Assembly (NCBI GenBank): GCA_958452935.1 | Contig: CAUDVX010000013.1 | Location: forward strand, 1 to 39,335 | DNA: 39,335 bases | Direction of reading: 5' to 3' | From: an uncultured Collinsella sp. | Lineage (GTDB): Bacteria > Actinomycetota > Coriobacteriia > Coriobacteriales > Coriobacteriaceae | Part shown: positions 16,083 to 24,243 of the stretch, one piece after another | How positions within the stretch are numbered: the first letter of the stretch is position 1 | Layout: every line of letters starts with the position of its first letter | Program-made: the position numbers and the translations under genes | The notes under the pieces: generated by a model | What the model was told of the DNA's origin: nothing | The model's database searches: none | The model's input: the letters and a program-made list of their open reading frames with translations, nothing else

Positions 16083-16111
16083 CCCGGAGCTCCCCGTAGG
16101 GGAGCTCCGGG
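16083..16111. other. perfect 13-bp hairpin of unknown role
   Basis: The arms 16083-16095 and 16099-16111 are perfectly complementary with a GTA loop and are very GC-rich. No T run follows on either strand, so it is not a standard terminator. A second small hairpin (GCACC...GGTGC) lies just before it. Confidence 0.6.
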
Positions 16112-16183
16112 CTTCATAGGGGCACGAATGGTCCGCTCCGACCCGCAAAATCTGTACTCGAGATGCGAATGACGCCCCTAACC

Positions 16184-16212
16184 TTAAACTTTAGCTTGAA
16201 CTTAGTTATAAT
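16184..16212 (+). promoter_or_regulatory. promoter upstream of the solute-binding lipoprotein
   Basis: TTAAAC at 16184-16189 and TATAAT at 16207-16212 are separated by 17 bases, an excellent vegetative-type promoter. The predicted start near 16219 leaves a leader of more than 300 bases before the coding region. Confidence 0.7.
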
Positions 16213-16543
16213 GCGCTTCGTTCCTACCAGGCTGTGGTTGCGGACGGACGAAATGCCCGTCCTAGTCCAAGACAGACGCGGTCAAAGGGATCCACGTAAG
16301 CGACCGCGTGCGCGCGGCGCGATCATGGCGCGTCCTAGATGTAAGCCGCACCGTCCGTTCTACTTTCTTTGGGGCAATACCGCCTCGCGGGCGAGCGGGT
16401 CAGTCGTGAAGGTGGCTGCGGCCTCCCGAGCAAACACCCCGGTGCGCAAGTGTGGGGTCAAATATCAGGTCAGCTGGTGGGAACAACCTGATATTCCGCG
16501 CAACGCACGGATTGTATACGACACAGAAGGCAGGGTAGTGGAC
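16213..16543 (+). other. long structured leader without recognised gene
   Basis: This stretch between a strong promoter and the lipoprotein start has several exact short inverted repeats. GGACGG pairs with a nearby CCGTCC, ACGCGGTC pairs with GACCGCGT, and AATATCAGGT (16461-16470) pairs with ACCTGATATT (16486-16495). A frame is open through it, but the sequence lacks the codon pattern of the neighbouring genes. It may be a regulatory leader or a small RNA; I match it to no known class. Confidence 0.45.
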
Positions 16544-17569
16544 ATGGTGAGGGGCAGCTTGATGCACGCGGCTCGGTTAGGTGCTGGGACCGCAGCGGTC
16601 ATCGCCGTTTTGGGCCTGAGCGGATGCGCGTTCAACCCGCTGTCTACGTTCACGACTCCCACGATCGACCAGATCGAGTACGAGACCGTCACGCCGGCGG
16701 TGTCGGACGATGCCCTGGTCACTCCCGGAACCCTGACGGTCGCCCTCGATACTTCCGATGCGCCGCAGGCCATGCAGGGCGCCGACGGCGAGCTCACGGG
16801 GTATGCGGTTGACGCCGCCCGCGCCCTCGCAAGCCGCATGGGCCTTAAGGTCGCCTTCGTCGATGCGTCCTCGGCAGGTTCCGCGCTCGGCGACAAAAAG
16901 GCCGATATCTTTATCGGCGAGATTAACTCCACGGACGGGGACATTAGCTCGCTCGGCACCTGCCTGTACGATGCCACTTCCGTGTTCGGTAAAACTAGCG
17001 ATGGTGGGTCGCTAAGCGTTTCCACCGATACCCTTAACACGTCCACCCTGGGCGTTCAGACGTCCTCGGCCTCGCAGGAGGCGCTTGCTAAGCAGAGCAT
17101 CACCGCCAACCAAAAGACCTACTCCAACATCAACGAGTGCTTTGAGGCGCTCGAGTCCGGCGAGGTCGACTATGTGATCTGCGACTCCACGGCCGGCGGC
17201 TACCTTGCACGCCTGATGAGCGAGGTCTCCTATGTCGGTGCGCTCGAGGCGCCCTCGACGCTCGGCGTCGCGGGCCTCTCGTCCAATGACGAACTGTGCC
17301 GTGCCGTGAGCGATGCCCTCGACGGTATTACGGCCGACGGCACGCTCGAGGCGGTCCACTCTGTCTGGTATGGCACGATGCCCTACGACCTCACCACTAA
17401 GACGGTTTCGGGCGCTAACGTGCAGCCGGTCGACTCTGAGTCCAGTGAGACCACGTCCTCCGGCAGCGAGTCCTCCGATTCCAACAATGAGACCGCATCC
17501 TCCGAGGACAAATCGTCCAGCCAGGAAGGCGCCATCACCGACGACGACATTAACAAACTCAATAGCTAG
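16544..17569 (+). CDS. family 3 solute-binding lipoprotein
   Basis: This is an extracytoplasmic binding protein of the SBP_bac_3 type, which usually captures amino acids for an ABC importer. ATG 16544 gives a signal peptide with a hydrophobic core and the lipobox LSGC, Cys28 being the lipidated residue; ATG 16562 is an alternative start. The mature part shows GTLTVALDTSDAPQAM, GYAVDAARALASRMGLKV, the hinge region near KKADIFIG, and VDYVICDSTAGGYLA, all in the family order. It ends in a Ser/Glu-rich disordered tail of about 55 residues. No permease or ATPase gene adjoins it, so it is an orphan binding protein; ligand unknown. A terminator follows at 17636. Confidence 0.85.
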   Translation: MVRGSLMHAARLGAGTAAVIAVLGLSGCAFNPLSTFTTPTIDQIEYETVTPAVSDDALVTPGTLTVALDTSDAPQAMQGADGELTGYAVDAARALASRMGLKVAFVDASSAGSALGDKKADIFIGEINSTDGDISSLGTCLYDATSVFGKTSDGGSLSVSTDTLNTSTLGVQTSSASQEALAKQSITANQKTYSNINECFEALESGEVDYVICDSTAGGYLARLMSEVSYVGALEAPSTLGVAGLSSNDELCRAVSDALDGITADGTLEAVHSVWYGTMPYDLTTKTVSGANVQPVDSESSETTSSGSESSDSNNETASSEDKSSSQEGAITDDDINKLNS

Positions 17570-17886
17570 TTATTGCTAGGGGTGGTGTCTCCTATACGTT
17601 GGAAAGGACACCTCTTCACGGTTTCAACACGCACTGCCGGGCTTCCCCAATAGAGGAGCCCGGCTTTTTCATCCCTATAAAACCAGCAGGTCAAAGCCAA
17701 TTTCAAGAAGAAAAACCAACTCTGCCGACGCCCTCCTATAGCGCACTTTGCCACAGAAAAGTGCGAGACTTCGGTATGCGGTATCAAGCAATCGTTATTC
17801 GGGTCTTTGGGAATCCGCGTGATTAAATGCACAGCAATGGGTACATAGTCAGTACAGTAAGTCCCCGAGGCAGATTGGAGCCACGT
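17570..17886. other. intergenic region between lipoprotein gene and hpf
   Basis: It contains a small hairpin (GGTGTC with GACACC, about 17584-17612), the terminator at 17636-17669 and then about 215 bases of lower GC leading to hpf. I see no clear gene or well-spaced promoter pair in the last part, although the hpf promoter should be there. Confidence 0.5.
17636..17669 (+). terminator. intrinsic terminator
   Basis: GCCGGGCT pairs with AGCCCGGC around a short internal stem and is followed by five T. It ends the lipoprotein transcript. Confidence 0.85.
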
Positions 17887-18471
17887 ATGGATATCAAGGT
17901 TTCTGGACGCAAGACGACGGTAACCGATGCTCTGCGTGCGCATGTGGATGAGAAGATCGGCGAGGCGCTCAAGGTTTTCGATATCGAGCCCATGACGGTC
18001 GACGTTGTACTTCGCTATGAGAAGAACCCCTCGAACCCCAACCCGGCAATCGTCGAGGTTACGGTTCGTGTCCGCGGTTCGGTGATTCGCGTTGCCGAGC
18101 ACGGTGCAGATATGTACGCCGCCATCGACCTCTCCGCCGATAAGGTCACCCGCCAGCTGCGCAAGTTCAAGACCAAAGTCGTGGACAACCGCCAGGGCGG
18201 TGCCAGCGCAGCGGATGTCGCACCGGTCGAGCGCGTCGAGGATCTGGCCGACCTGCTGCTGCCCGAGGAGGAGGACGACCTGCTCGTCCGTGAGAAGGTC
18301 ATCGATGTCACCCCGATGACTGAGGAGCAGGCGCTGGTGCAGACCGATCTGCTTGGTCATGACTTCTACGTGTTCGAGAACGCGACGACTGGCCTCATCA
18401 ATGTGGTGTATCACCGTAAGAATGGTGGATATGGCATCATCAAGCCCCGCATCGAAACACTTGACGAGTAA
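17887..18471 (+). CDS. hpf: long-form ribosome hibernation promoting factor
   Basis: Long HPF binds the 30S decoding centre and pairs ribosomes into inactive 100S dimers in stationary phase. The ATG at 17887 gives the canonical start MDIKVSGRKTTVTDALRAHV and has TTGGAG upstream; an extension 20 codons longer is not supported. Residues 1 to about 100 are the S30AE domain with a basic helix (DKVTRQLRKFKTKVV). A linker of about 35 residues rich in Glu and Asp leads to the C-terminal dimerisation domain (MTEEQALVQTDLLGHDFYVF and YHRKNGGYGII). The total of 194 residues matches the long class. It is monocistronic with its own terminator. Confidence 0.95.
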   Translation: MDIKVSGRKTTVTDALRAHVDEKIGEALKVFDIEPMTVDVVLRYEKNPSNPNPAIVEVTVRVRGSVIRVAEHGADMYAAIDLSADKVTRQLRKFKTKVVDNRQGGASAADVAPVERVEDLADLLLPEEEDDLLVREKVIDVTPMTEEQALVQTDLLGHDFYVFENATTGLINVVYHRKNGGYGIIKPRIETLDE

Positions 18472-18475
18472 AATA

Positions 18476-18533
18476 CGTTAACTTGCATGAGTTAACGGTT
18501 GGCGGCCATCCCATGCGGGTGGCCGCCTTTTTA
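18476..18533 (+). terminator. intrinsic terminator after hpf, with adjacent CGTTAAC inverted repeat
   Basis: The terminator proper is 18501-18533: GGCGGCCA pairs with TGGCCGCC and five T follow. Just before it, CGTTAAC (18476-18482) and GTTAACG (18491-18497) form a separate 7-bp inverted repeat, possibly an operator for the following gene. Confidence 0.8.
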
Positions 18534-18550
18534 CGTAAGGAGTCGCTTTG

Positions 18551-19504
18551 ATGGACAAGGCCGCATCTACCGGCCATTCTGACCGTTGCCGCATCGTCGT
18601 CGATACCTGCTGCGACTTTAGCCCCGAGGTCGCCGCGAACCTCGATGTCGATATCCTGGGTTTCCCCTTCATTATCGATGGCGAAGAGCGCACGGACGAC
18701 ATCTGGTCGAGCATCACACCCAAGGAGTTCTACGACCGGATGCGCGCCGGTGCCCGCGTGTCCACCTCGGCTGTGTCGCTCGGTCGCTATATTGAGTTCT
18801 TTACCGAGTGCGCCAAAGAGGGCACGCCCACGGTCTACCTGTGCTTTACCTCGGCGCTGTCGTCGAGCTACAACTCCGCGTGCCAGGCGGCAGATGCCGT
18901 GCGCGCCGAGTATCCCGATTTTGAGCTTTACGTGGTCGACAACGCTCTGCCCTGTGCGACCGGCGCGCTCTTGGCGCTCGAGGCCGTGCGCCAGCGTTCG
19001 GCGGGACTGACCGCCAAGCAGCTGGTCGATTGGGCAAACGAGGCAAAGACCTACGTCCACGGCTATTTTACGCTCGAGAGCTTCGACGCACTGGCTGCCG
19101 GCGGTCGCATTCCGCCCGCGGCGGCGCAGCTCACGGCAAAGCTCGATGTCAAGCCCGAGCTCTCCTACGACCTTGCCGGCTCGCTGTCGCTGATCGGCGT
19201 CAACCGCGGCCGCAAGAAGGCGCTCAAGTCCATCCTCAAGTCGTTCCGCGAGAACTACGTGCCCGACCGCACCATGCCCATCGCCATCATGACGGCCGAT
19301 GCCGAGAAGGACGGCGACTGGCTCGAAGCCGCCATCCGCAAGGAGGAGGGCTGCGCCGACGTCACAATCATTCGCAGCTCCGTGGGCCCCACCATCGGCT
19401 CGCACGTGGGCCCCGGCATGGTGGCCTGCGCGTTTTGGGGTAAGAACCGCGCCGACAAGGCGTCGCTTTCCGACCGCATCGCCCGCCGCGTGCGCGGCCA
19501 GTAG
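18551..19504 (+). CDS. DegV-family fatty-acid-binding protein
   Basis: DegV/FakB proteins bind a fatty acid in an EDD-fold cavity; FakB homologues present it to the kinase FakA for phosphorylation. The 317-residue protein has CRIVVDTCCDFSPE at the N-terminus, ARVSTSAVSLGRYIEFF, the TSALSSSYNSA loop, in which Ser residues contact the carboxylate, and HVGPGMVACAFWG near the C-terminus. AAGGAG lies 8 bases before ATG 18551; an adjacent in-frame TTG is also possible. The gene stands alone between hpf and the dehydrogenase operon. No FakA is present, so a FakB role is not established. Confidence 0.9.
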   Translation: MDKAASTGHSDRCRIVVDTCCDFSPEVAANLDVDILGFPFIIDGEERTDDIWSSITPKEFYDRMRAGARVSTSAVSLGRYIEFFTECAKEGTPTVYLCFTSALSSSYNSACQAADAVRAEYPDFELYVVDNALPCATGALLALEAVRQRSAGLTAKQLVDWANEAKTYVHGYFTLESFDALAAGGRIPPAAAQLTAKLDVKPELSYDLAGSLSLIGVNRGRKKALKSILKSFRENYVPDRTMPIAIMTADAEKDGDWLEAAIRKEEGCADVTIIRSSVGPTIGSHVGPGMVACAFWGKNRADKASLSDRIARRVRGQ

Positions 19505-19602
19505 GCAAGCGCTGCGTCCGTAATCGCCCTCGACTCACAGCCCAAACGCTGGCACCGAGTATTCAACCTGGTAACAACACCCAACCCAAAAGGAAAGGTT
19601 TC

Positions 19603-20682
19603 ATGGCAAACAAGCTCTCCGTCGCATTTATCGGCACCGGAATTATGGGTGCCCCCATCGCCGGCCACATTCTGGACGCTGGCTATCCCGTCACGGTCAA
19701 CAACCGCACCAAGTCCAAGGCTGCAGCGCTCGTTGAGCGCGGTGCCGTCTGGGCCGATACGCCGGCAGATGCCGCGGCGAACGCCGACGTCATCTTTACC
19801 ATGGTGGGTTATCCCTCCGAGGTCGAGGAGCTCTACCTGGCGGGCGACGGCCTGCTCGCGTGCACTAGGCCCGGCGCGGTCCTGATCGACCTCACCACGA
19901 GCTCGCCCGAGCTGGCGCGCGACATTGCCGAGGCCGCCCAGGTTTCCGGTCGCATGGCGTTTGACTGCCCCGTTACCGGCGGCGAGTCGGGTGCTATCGC
20001 CGGCACGCTTACGGCTATCGTGGGCGCTACCGAGAACGACATCGCGTCGGTCCGCGACATCCTTTCCACCTTTGCGGCAACCATCTGCTGCTTCGACGGC
20101 GCCGGCAAGGGCCAGGCTGCCAAGCTCGCCAACCAGGTGTCGCTGGGCGCCTGCATGGTCGGCATGGCAGACGCCATGGCATTTGCCGAGCTGAGCGGCC
20201 TTGACCTGGAGAAGACCCGCCAGATGATCCTGGGCGGTACCGGCAAGTCCGGCGCCATGGAGAGCCTGGCTCCCAAGGCGCTCGACGGCGATTACAAGCC
20301 CGGCTTTATGGTCGAGCACTTCATCAAGGACCTGCGCTTGGCGCTCGCCTATGCCGACGACCGCGAGCTTGCACTGCCCGGCGCCGACGTGGCCTTTACG
20401 CTCTACGACATGCTCGACGCCATCGGTGGCGCCAAGCTGGGTACCCAGGCCGTCACGGTCCTTTATAAGGAGGAGGCCGACGCCATCGCCGCCGGCCTGG
20501 ACTGGTCGCAGTATCGTCCCGAGGAGCATGGTGCTCACGAGGAAGGCTGCGGTTGCGGCGAGCATGGCGACGATCACGAGTGCGGTTGTGGCCACCACCA
20601 TGGCGAGGACCACGAGTGCTGCGGCGGCCACGGCCATGACGACGGCCACGAGTGCTGCTGCGGCCACCATCACGGGGAGTAG
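19603..20682 (+). CDS. beta-hydroxyacid dehydrogenase with Cys/His-rich C-terminal tail
   Basis: Residues 1 to about 300 form an NAD(P)-dependent beta-hydroxyacid dehydrogenase (3-hydroxyisobutyrate or tartronate semialdehyde reductase type). It has the Rossmann motif FIGTGIMGAPIA, the substrate motif DCPVTGGESGA and GKGQAAKLANQ with the catalytic Lys. The family normally stops near residue 300. Here about 53 extra residues follow, with 9 Cys and 14 His in repeated ECGCGHHHGE-like blocks, a composition typical of metal-binding or metal-storing tails. It opens a tight four-gene operon running to 22922. Physiological substrate is unknown; nickel, zinc or cobalt binding by the tail is inference. 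Confidence 0.85.
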   Translation: MANKLSVAFIGTGIMGAPIAGHILDAGYPVTVNNRTKSKAAALVERGAVWADTPADAAANADVIFTMVGYPSEVEELYLAGDGLLACTRPGAVLIDLTTSSPELARDIAEAAQVSGRMAFDCPVTGGESGAIAGTLTAIVGATENDIASVRDILSTFAATICCFDGAGKGQAAKLANQVSLGACMVGMADAMAFAELSGLDLEKTRQMILGGTGKSGAMESLAPKALDGDYKPGFMVEHFIKDLRLALAYADDRELALPGADVAFTLYDMLDAIGGAKLGTQAVTVLYKEEADAIAAGLDWSQYRPEEHGAHEEGCGCGEHGDDHECGCGHHHGEDHECCGGHGHDDGHECCCGHHHGE

Positions 20683-20687
20683 CGCCC

Positions 20688-21116
20688 ATGAGCTGGACGT
20701 TCGTGGTGCTTGCGCTGGTACTCTTTCTCTTCGCGATCTACATTGGCTTTTTGTGCGGCCAGTGGGCGTGCGAAAAGCGCGTCATCACCAAGCGCGACTA
20801 CTGGATTGCCAACTTTGCGGGAGCGGCGGCAGTCGTCCTGCTGACCTGGGTGTTCTCGCTATTCCCGCTGGTGCAGTTTGCGCCGATCGGCTGGCTCGGC
20901 GGCTTTATCGCCGGCCTTAAGATGAGCTTTGGCGAGTCCGTCGGCCCGTGGCGCAAGCACGACGAGGTCTTTAACGTCAACAAGGCCCATCGCGCCGCCG
21001 CCGACGCGGGCGACGCCGAGGAGCGCCGCCGTGCGCGTCGCAATGGCGCGGCCGACCGACAGCTCATCTCGGTCACCGATGACAGTAAGGGTGCTGGCAA
21101 GCACGCTAGGAAATAG
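20688..21116 (+). CDS. small membrane protein, unknown function
   Basis: ATG 20688 is chosen for the GGGGAG site 8 bases upstream and starts 5 bases after the dehydrogenase stop. The 142 residues have one clear N-terminal membrane helix (FVVLALVLFLFAIYIGFLCG) and a second (FAGAAAVVLLTWVFSLFPLV), a third weakly hydrophobic stretch (GWLGGFIAGLKM), then a charged cytoplasmic tail rich in Arg and Ala (EERRRARRNGAA). I do not recognise a family. Its place in the operon suggests co-expression with the dehydrogenase and the isocitrate dehydrogenase-like enzyme, but no functional link is evident. Confidence 0.75.
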   Translation: MSWTFVVLALVLFLFAIYIGFLCGQWACEKRVITKRDYWIANFAGAAAVVLLTWVFSLFPLVQFAPIGWLGGFIAGLKMSFGESVGPWRKHDEVFNVNKAHRAAADAGDAEERRRARRNGAADRQLISVTDDSKGAGKHARK

Positions 21117-21131
21117 TAAGAAGAGGTAACT

Positions 21132-21830
21132 ATGGCAGAAAACAAAGACGAACAGCTCACCGACGAGGAGCTGGCACAGCTTCAGCTGGCAGAGGAGAAC
21201 GAGAACGCCGTCGACCGTCTGGTCAAGGAACTCGGCTGCCCCACGCGCCGCATCCGCCAGTTTGCCGCTCGTGTGCTGCACCTGCTTGCCGAGCGCGATC
21301 CGCAGCGCGTCGTGCCCTGCGTGCCCGCGCTGATCGAGGCGCTCGACCGCCCCGAGGCGCAGACCCGCTGGGAGGCCCTCGATGCCCTGACGGCGCTCGC
21401 CACCACCTGCCCCGAGCAGCTGGGCGATGCCTTTGAGGGCGCCGAGACCGCGCTGTTCGACGAGATTTCCTCCACGCTGCGCTATGCCGCCTTCCGTCTG
21501 CTGTGCGTGTGGGGCGCCACGAGCGTCGAGCGCTCGCGCGAGGCTTGGCCCATCCTGGACGAGGCCATCCAGTGCTACCACGGCGACCTCGAGTATCGCG
21601 ATATGCTCGGTTGCCTGTACGAGTTTGGCCAGGGCGAGATTGACGCCGAGGTCGCCGAGAAGCTCGCGCTGCGCCTTAAGTTCGACGCCGAGAACGGCAA
21701 GGGCAGCTATCTCAAGGCCCGTTCGAGCGAGATTTGCGAAATGCTTGTTAAACGTTTTGGCCTGGATCTCTCCAAAAAGAAGAAGCGTGCTAGCGTTAAA
21801 AAATCTGACGACGCCGAAGACGAGGAGTAA
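21132..21830 (+). CDS. HEAT-repeat-like helical protein
   Basis: The 232-residue protein is almost entirely helical and shows degenerate repeats of HEAT or Armadillo type: RRIRQFAARVLHLLAERDPQ, then VVPCVPALIEALDRPEAQTRWEALDALTALATTCPEQ, then a further pair. Such repeats form a curved scaffold for protein contacts. The C-terminus is a charged tail (LSKKKKRASVKK followed by an acidic end). It lies 15 bases after the membrane-protein gene and 6 bases before the next gene, with AGAGG as ribosome site. A scaffold role is inferred from fold only. Confidence 0.75.
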   Translation: MAENKDEQLTDEELAQLQLAEENENAVDRLVKELGCPTRRIRQFAARVLHLLAERDPQRVVPCVPALIEALDRPEAQTRWEALDALTALATTCPEQLGDAFEGAETALFDEISSTLRYAAFRLLCVWGATSVERSREAWPILDEAIQCYHGDLEYRDMLGCLYEFGQGEIDAEVAEKLALRLKFDAENGKGSYLKARSSEICEMLVKRFGLDLSKKKKRASVKKSDDAEDEE

Positions 21831-21836
21831 CAGATT

Positions 21837-22922
21837 ATGGCGCACGATGTAGTCCTGATTCCCGGTGACGGTATCGGTCCCGAGATTACGCAGGCCATGC
21901 GCCGCGTGGTCGAGGCCACCGGTGTCCAGATCAACTGGAACGTCCAGGAGGCCGGCGCCGGCGTCATGGACGAGTTTGGCACGCCGCTTCCCCAGCACGT
22001 GCTCGACGCGGTTGCCGAGACCAAGGTTGCCATCAAGGGGCCCATCACCACGCCGGTCGGCACGGGTTTCCGCAGCGTCAACGTGGCACTGCGCAAGCAC
22101 TTCGACCTGTACGCCTGCGTGCGCCCCTGCCTGTCGCAGCCGGGCGACGGCTCGCGCTTCCGCGACGTCGACCTGGTCATCGTGCGCGAGAACACCGAGG
22201 ACCTCTACGCCGGCATCGAGTTCGATGAGGGCGCTGCCGAGGTTGAGGAGCTCTCGCAGCTTGTCGAGCGCTCGGGTCAGAAGACCTTCGCCGCTGATTC
22301 CGCCATTTCAATCAAGCCGATCTCCATCGCCAAGAGCCGCCGCATTGTGGAGTATGCCTTTGAGTATGCCCGCCGCTGCGGCCGCAAAAAGGTGACGGCC
22401 GTGCATAAGGCCAACATCATGAAGGCGACCGACGGCCTGTTCCTGCGCGTGGCGCGCGAGGTGGCCGCCAACTATCCCGATATCGAGTTCAACGACAAGA
22501 TCGTCGACGCCACCTGCATGGGTCTGGTCCAGAACCCCAACGACTTCGATGTCCTGGTGCTGCCCAACCTGTACGGCGATATCGTGAGCGACCTGTGCGC
22601 CGGCCTGGTGGGCGGCTTAGGGATGGCCCCCGGCTCCAACATCGGTGCCGACTGCGCCATCTTCGAGGCAACGCACGGCTCCGCGCCCGATATCGCTGGC
22701 CAGGATATCGCTAACCCCACGGCCGAGATTCTGTCTGCGGCTATGATGCTCGATCACCTGGGCGAGAACGATGCGGCCAATCGCATTCGCGCCGCCGTTT
22801 CTGCCACGCTCGACGAGGGTGAGCAGGTTACCGGCGACGTTCGTCGTGCCCAGACCGGCTCCGTTGAGGGTGCTGTGGGCACGCAAGCCTTTGCCGATGC
22901 CGTTATCGCGCACCTGGCCTAA
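21837..22922 (+). CDS. isocitrate/isopropylmalate dehydrogenase family enzyme, probably NAD-dependent isocitrate dehydrogenase
   Basis: Enzymes of this family oxidatively decarboxylate a 2-hydroxy acid with NAD(P). The 361 residues show VLIPGDGIGPEI, GPITTPVGTGFRSVNVALRK with the substrate-binding Ser and Arg, VRENTEDLYAGIEF, the AVHKANIMKATDGLF catalytic Lys segment, VLVLPNLYGDIVSDL and the FEATHGSAPDIAGQDIANP cofactor motif. The GTGFRSVNVALRK and ENTEDLYAG forms favour isocitrate (or homoisocitrate) over 3-isopropylmalate. No leu genes adjoin it. It is the last gene of the operon begun at 19603. Confidence 0.85.
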   Translation: MAHDVVLIPGDGIGPEITQAMRRVVEATGVQINWNVQEAGAGVMDEFGTPLPQHVLDAVAETKVAIKGPITTPVGTGFRSVNVALRKHFDLYACVRPCLSQPGDGSRFRDVDLVIVRENTEDLYAGIEFDEGAAEVEELSQLVERSGQKTFAADSAISIKPISIAKSRRIVEYAFEYARRCGRKKVTAVHKANIMKATDGLFLRVAREVAANYPDIEFNDKIVDATCMGLVQNPNDFDVLVLPNLYGDIVSDLCAGLVGGLGMAPGSNIGADCAIFEATHGSAPDIAGQDIANPTAEILSAAMMLDHLGENDAANRIRAAVSATLDEGEQVTGDVRRAQTGSVEGAVGTQAFADAVIAHLA

Positions 22923-22981
22923 GGTATGCACGCTGCAAACGCCTAAATAGTACTTAAGTGTTTGCGTATAACCTAAGAATC

Positions 22982-23013
22982 AATACGCCCGGCGCTCTGT
23001 CGGGCGTATTCTA
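22982..23013 (+). terminator. terminator after the dehydrogenase operon
   Basis: A 10-bp perfect stem (22982-22991 with 23001-23010) is followed by a weak T-containing tail. A second inverted repeat (GCAAAC with GTTTGC) lies about 30 bases before it. Confidence 0.6.
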
Positions 23014-23048
23014 TTGCGGACTATGTTTCCTAACAAGGAGTAACTGAT

Positions 23049-24131
23049 ATGGGTCTGATTCAAAAGAAGGACGAGAAGGACGAGATCGACGGTATCCAGA
23101 TCATCGAGCGCGGCGAAGGCCCCGACGGTGATGAGGAGGAGAAGATCGATCTGGTCGCCGGTACGTCTGCCGAGCACATTGCTGCCGGCACGACCGCCGA
23201 GGAGGAGGACGCCCGCCTGGAGGCTCAGATTGCCGCGGATGCCGCTGACGAGAACCTGATGCCCGAGGAGCAAGACGAGGACGACTCCGACGAAGACGAC
23301 CATGCATCCAAGCACAAGAAGACGATGATTGCCGCCTTCGTGGTTGCAGTCGTGATCGCTGCGATGGTCGGCTTCTTTATTGGCAATGGCGGCTTTGGCG
23401 GCAAGGGCGTCGGCTCGGCGACCCTCACCGAGGACCAGCTCGATTCGACCGTGGCAAGCTACAGCTACAACGGCAAGAAGAGCGACATCACCGCGCGCGA
23501 GGCCATCGAGAGCCAGTACAGCCTCGACACCGTCAAGGATAGCGATGGCAACTACACCGCTCCGTCTGCCGACGTTATCCTGTCCTACGTGCGCAACAAG
23601 ATCCTGCTCGATGCTGCCGAGGACGAGGGCATTACCGTCTCTTCCAAGGAGATGAAGAAGTACGCCGAGGATTCCATCGGCACCTCCGACTACAAGACCA
23701 TGGCCACGCAGTACGGCGTGTCCAAGGATCAGGCCAAGCAGATTGTCCGTCAGTCCGCGACGCTGCAGAAGCTCTACAAGAAGAAGGTCGGCGACAGCTC
23801 CGCAAGCATGCCGACCGCCCCGACCGAGCCTGCTGACGGCAACGAGGAGACCGCGAGCAAGGACTACGCTGACTACATCATCAACCTTGCCGGTGACGAG
23901 TGGGATAGCGAGAAGGGCGCCTGGAAGGATGCCGACAGCACCTATGCCAAGGCCTTCGCTGACGATGCCTTTACGGCCGATAGCGCTACCTATAAGCAAG
24001 CCATGACCGCCTATTACACTGCTTATCAGCAGTATTCCTCGCAGGCTTCGAGCGCCAGCTCCAAGTGGACCGAGTATGCGAACGGCCTCTACGCCAAGGC
24101 CAACATCAGCATCTACGGCCTGTTTGCGTAA
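23049..24131 (+). CDS. membrane-anchored SurA-like chaperone domain protein
   Basis: The 360-residue protein has an unusual layout. About 90 N-terminal residues are cytoplasmic and strongly acidic, followed by one membrane helix (93-112) and an extracytoplasmic part. That part (TAREAIESQY, VILSYVRNKILLDAAEDEGI, then VSSKEMKKYAEDSI and KIVRQSATLQKLYKKKV-like helices) resembles the SurA/trigger-factor-type N-terminal chaperone fold, but no PPIase (rotamase) domain follows. The C-terminal part is Ser/Ala/Tyr-rich. I infer a role in handling exported proteins. AAGGAG precedes ATG 23049. Its own terminator is at 24174. Confidence 0.7.
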   Translation: MGLIQKKDEKDEIDGIQIIERGEGPDGDEEEKIDLVAGTSAEHIAAGTTAEEEDARLEAQIAADAADENLMPEEQDEDDSDEDDHASKHKKTMIAAFVVAVVIAAMVGFFIGNGGFGGKGVGSATLTEDQLDSTVASYSYNGKKSDITAREAIESQYSLDTVKDSDGNYTAPSADVILSYVRNKILLDAAEDEGITVSSKEMKKYAEDSIGTSDYKTMATQYGVSKDQAKQIVRQSATLQKLYKKKVGDSSASMPTAPTEPADGNEETASKDYADYIINLAGDEWDSEKGAWKDADSTYAKAFADDAFTADSATYKQAMTAYYTAYQQYSSQASSASSKWTEYANGLYAKANISIYGLFA

Positions 24132-24173
24132 GGTTTGCCTGCACTACTGCGCGCTAACCGATCTACCTGATTG

Positions 24174-24211
24174 AGCCCGCTAGAACGGACAACGTTCTAG
24201 CGGGCTTTTTG
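24174..24211 (+). terminator. intrinsic terminator
   Basis: A 13-bp perfect stem (24174-24186 with 24194-24206) and 7-base loop are followed by a run of T. It separates the SurA-like gene from the convergent XRE gene. Confidence 0.9.
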
Positions 24212-24243
24212 CGTTGAGGGCGTGATTGACGGCTTAATTATGA

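Noticed and set aside
16360..16410. T-box-like GGGGCAATACCGCCTCGC in the leader
   Set aside because: The T-box core AGGGTGGNACCGCG is not matched and no specifier stem can be drawn with confidence.
16163..16543. N-terminal extension of the solute-binding lipoprotein back to 16163
   Set aside because: It would bury the signal peptide 127 residues inside the protein, lies partly over the promoter and lacks the codon pattern of real genes.
16213..16543. RNase P RNA, tmRNA or SRP RNA
   Set aside because: None of the universal sequence blocks of these RNAs is present, and no terminator closes the transcript before the coding region.
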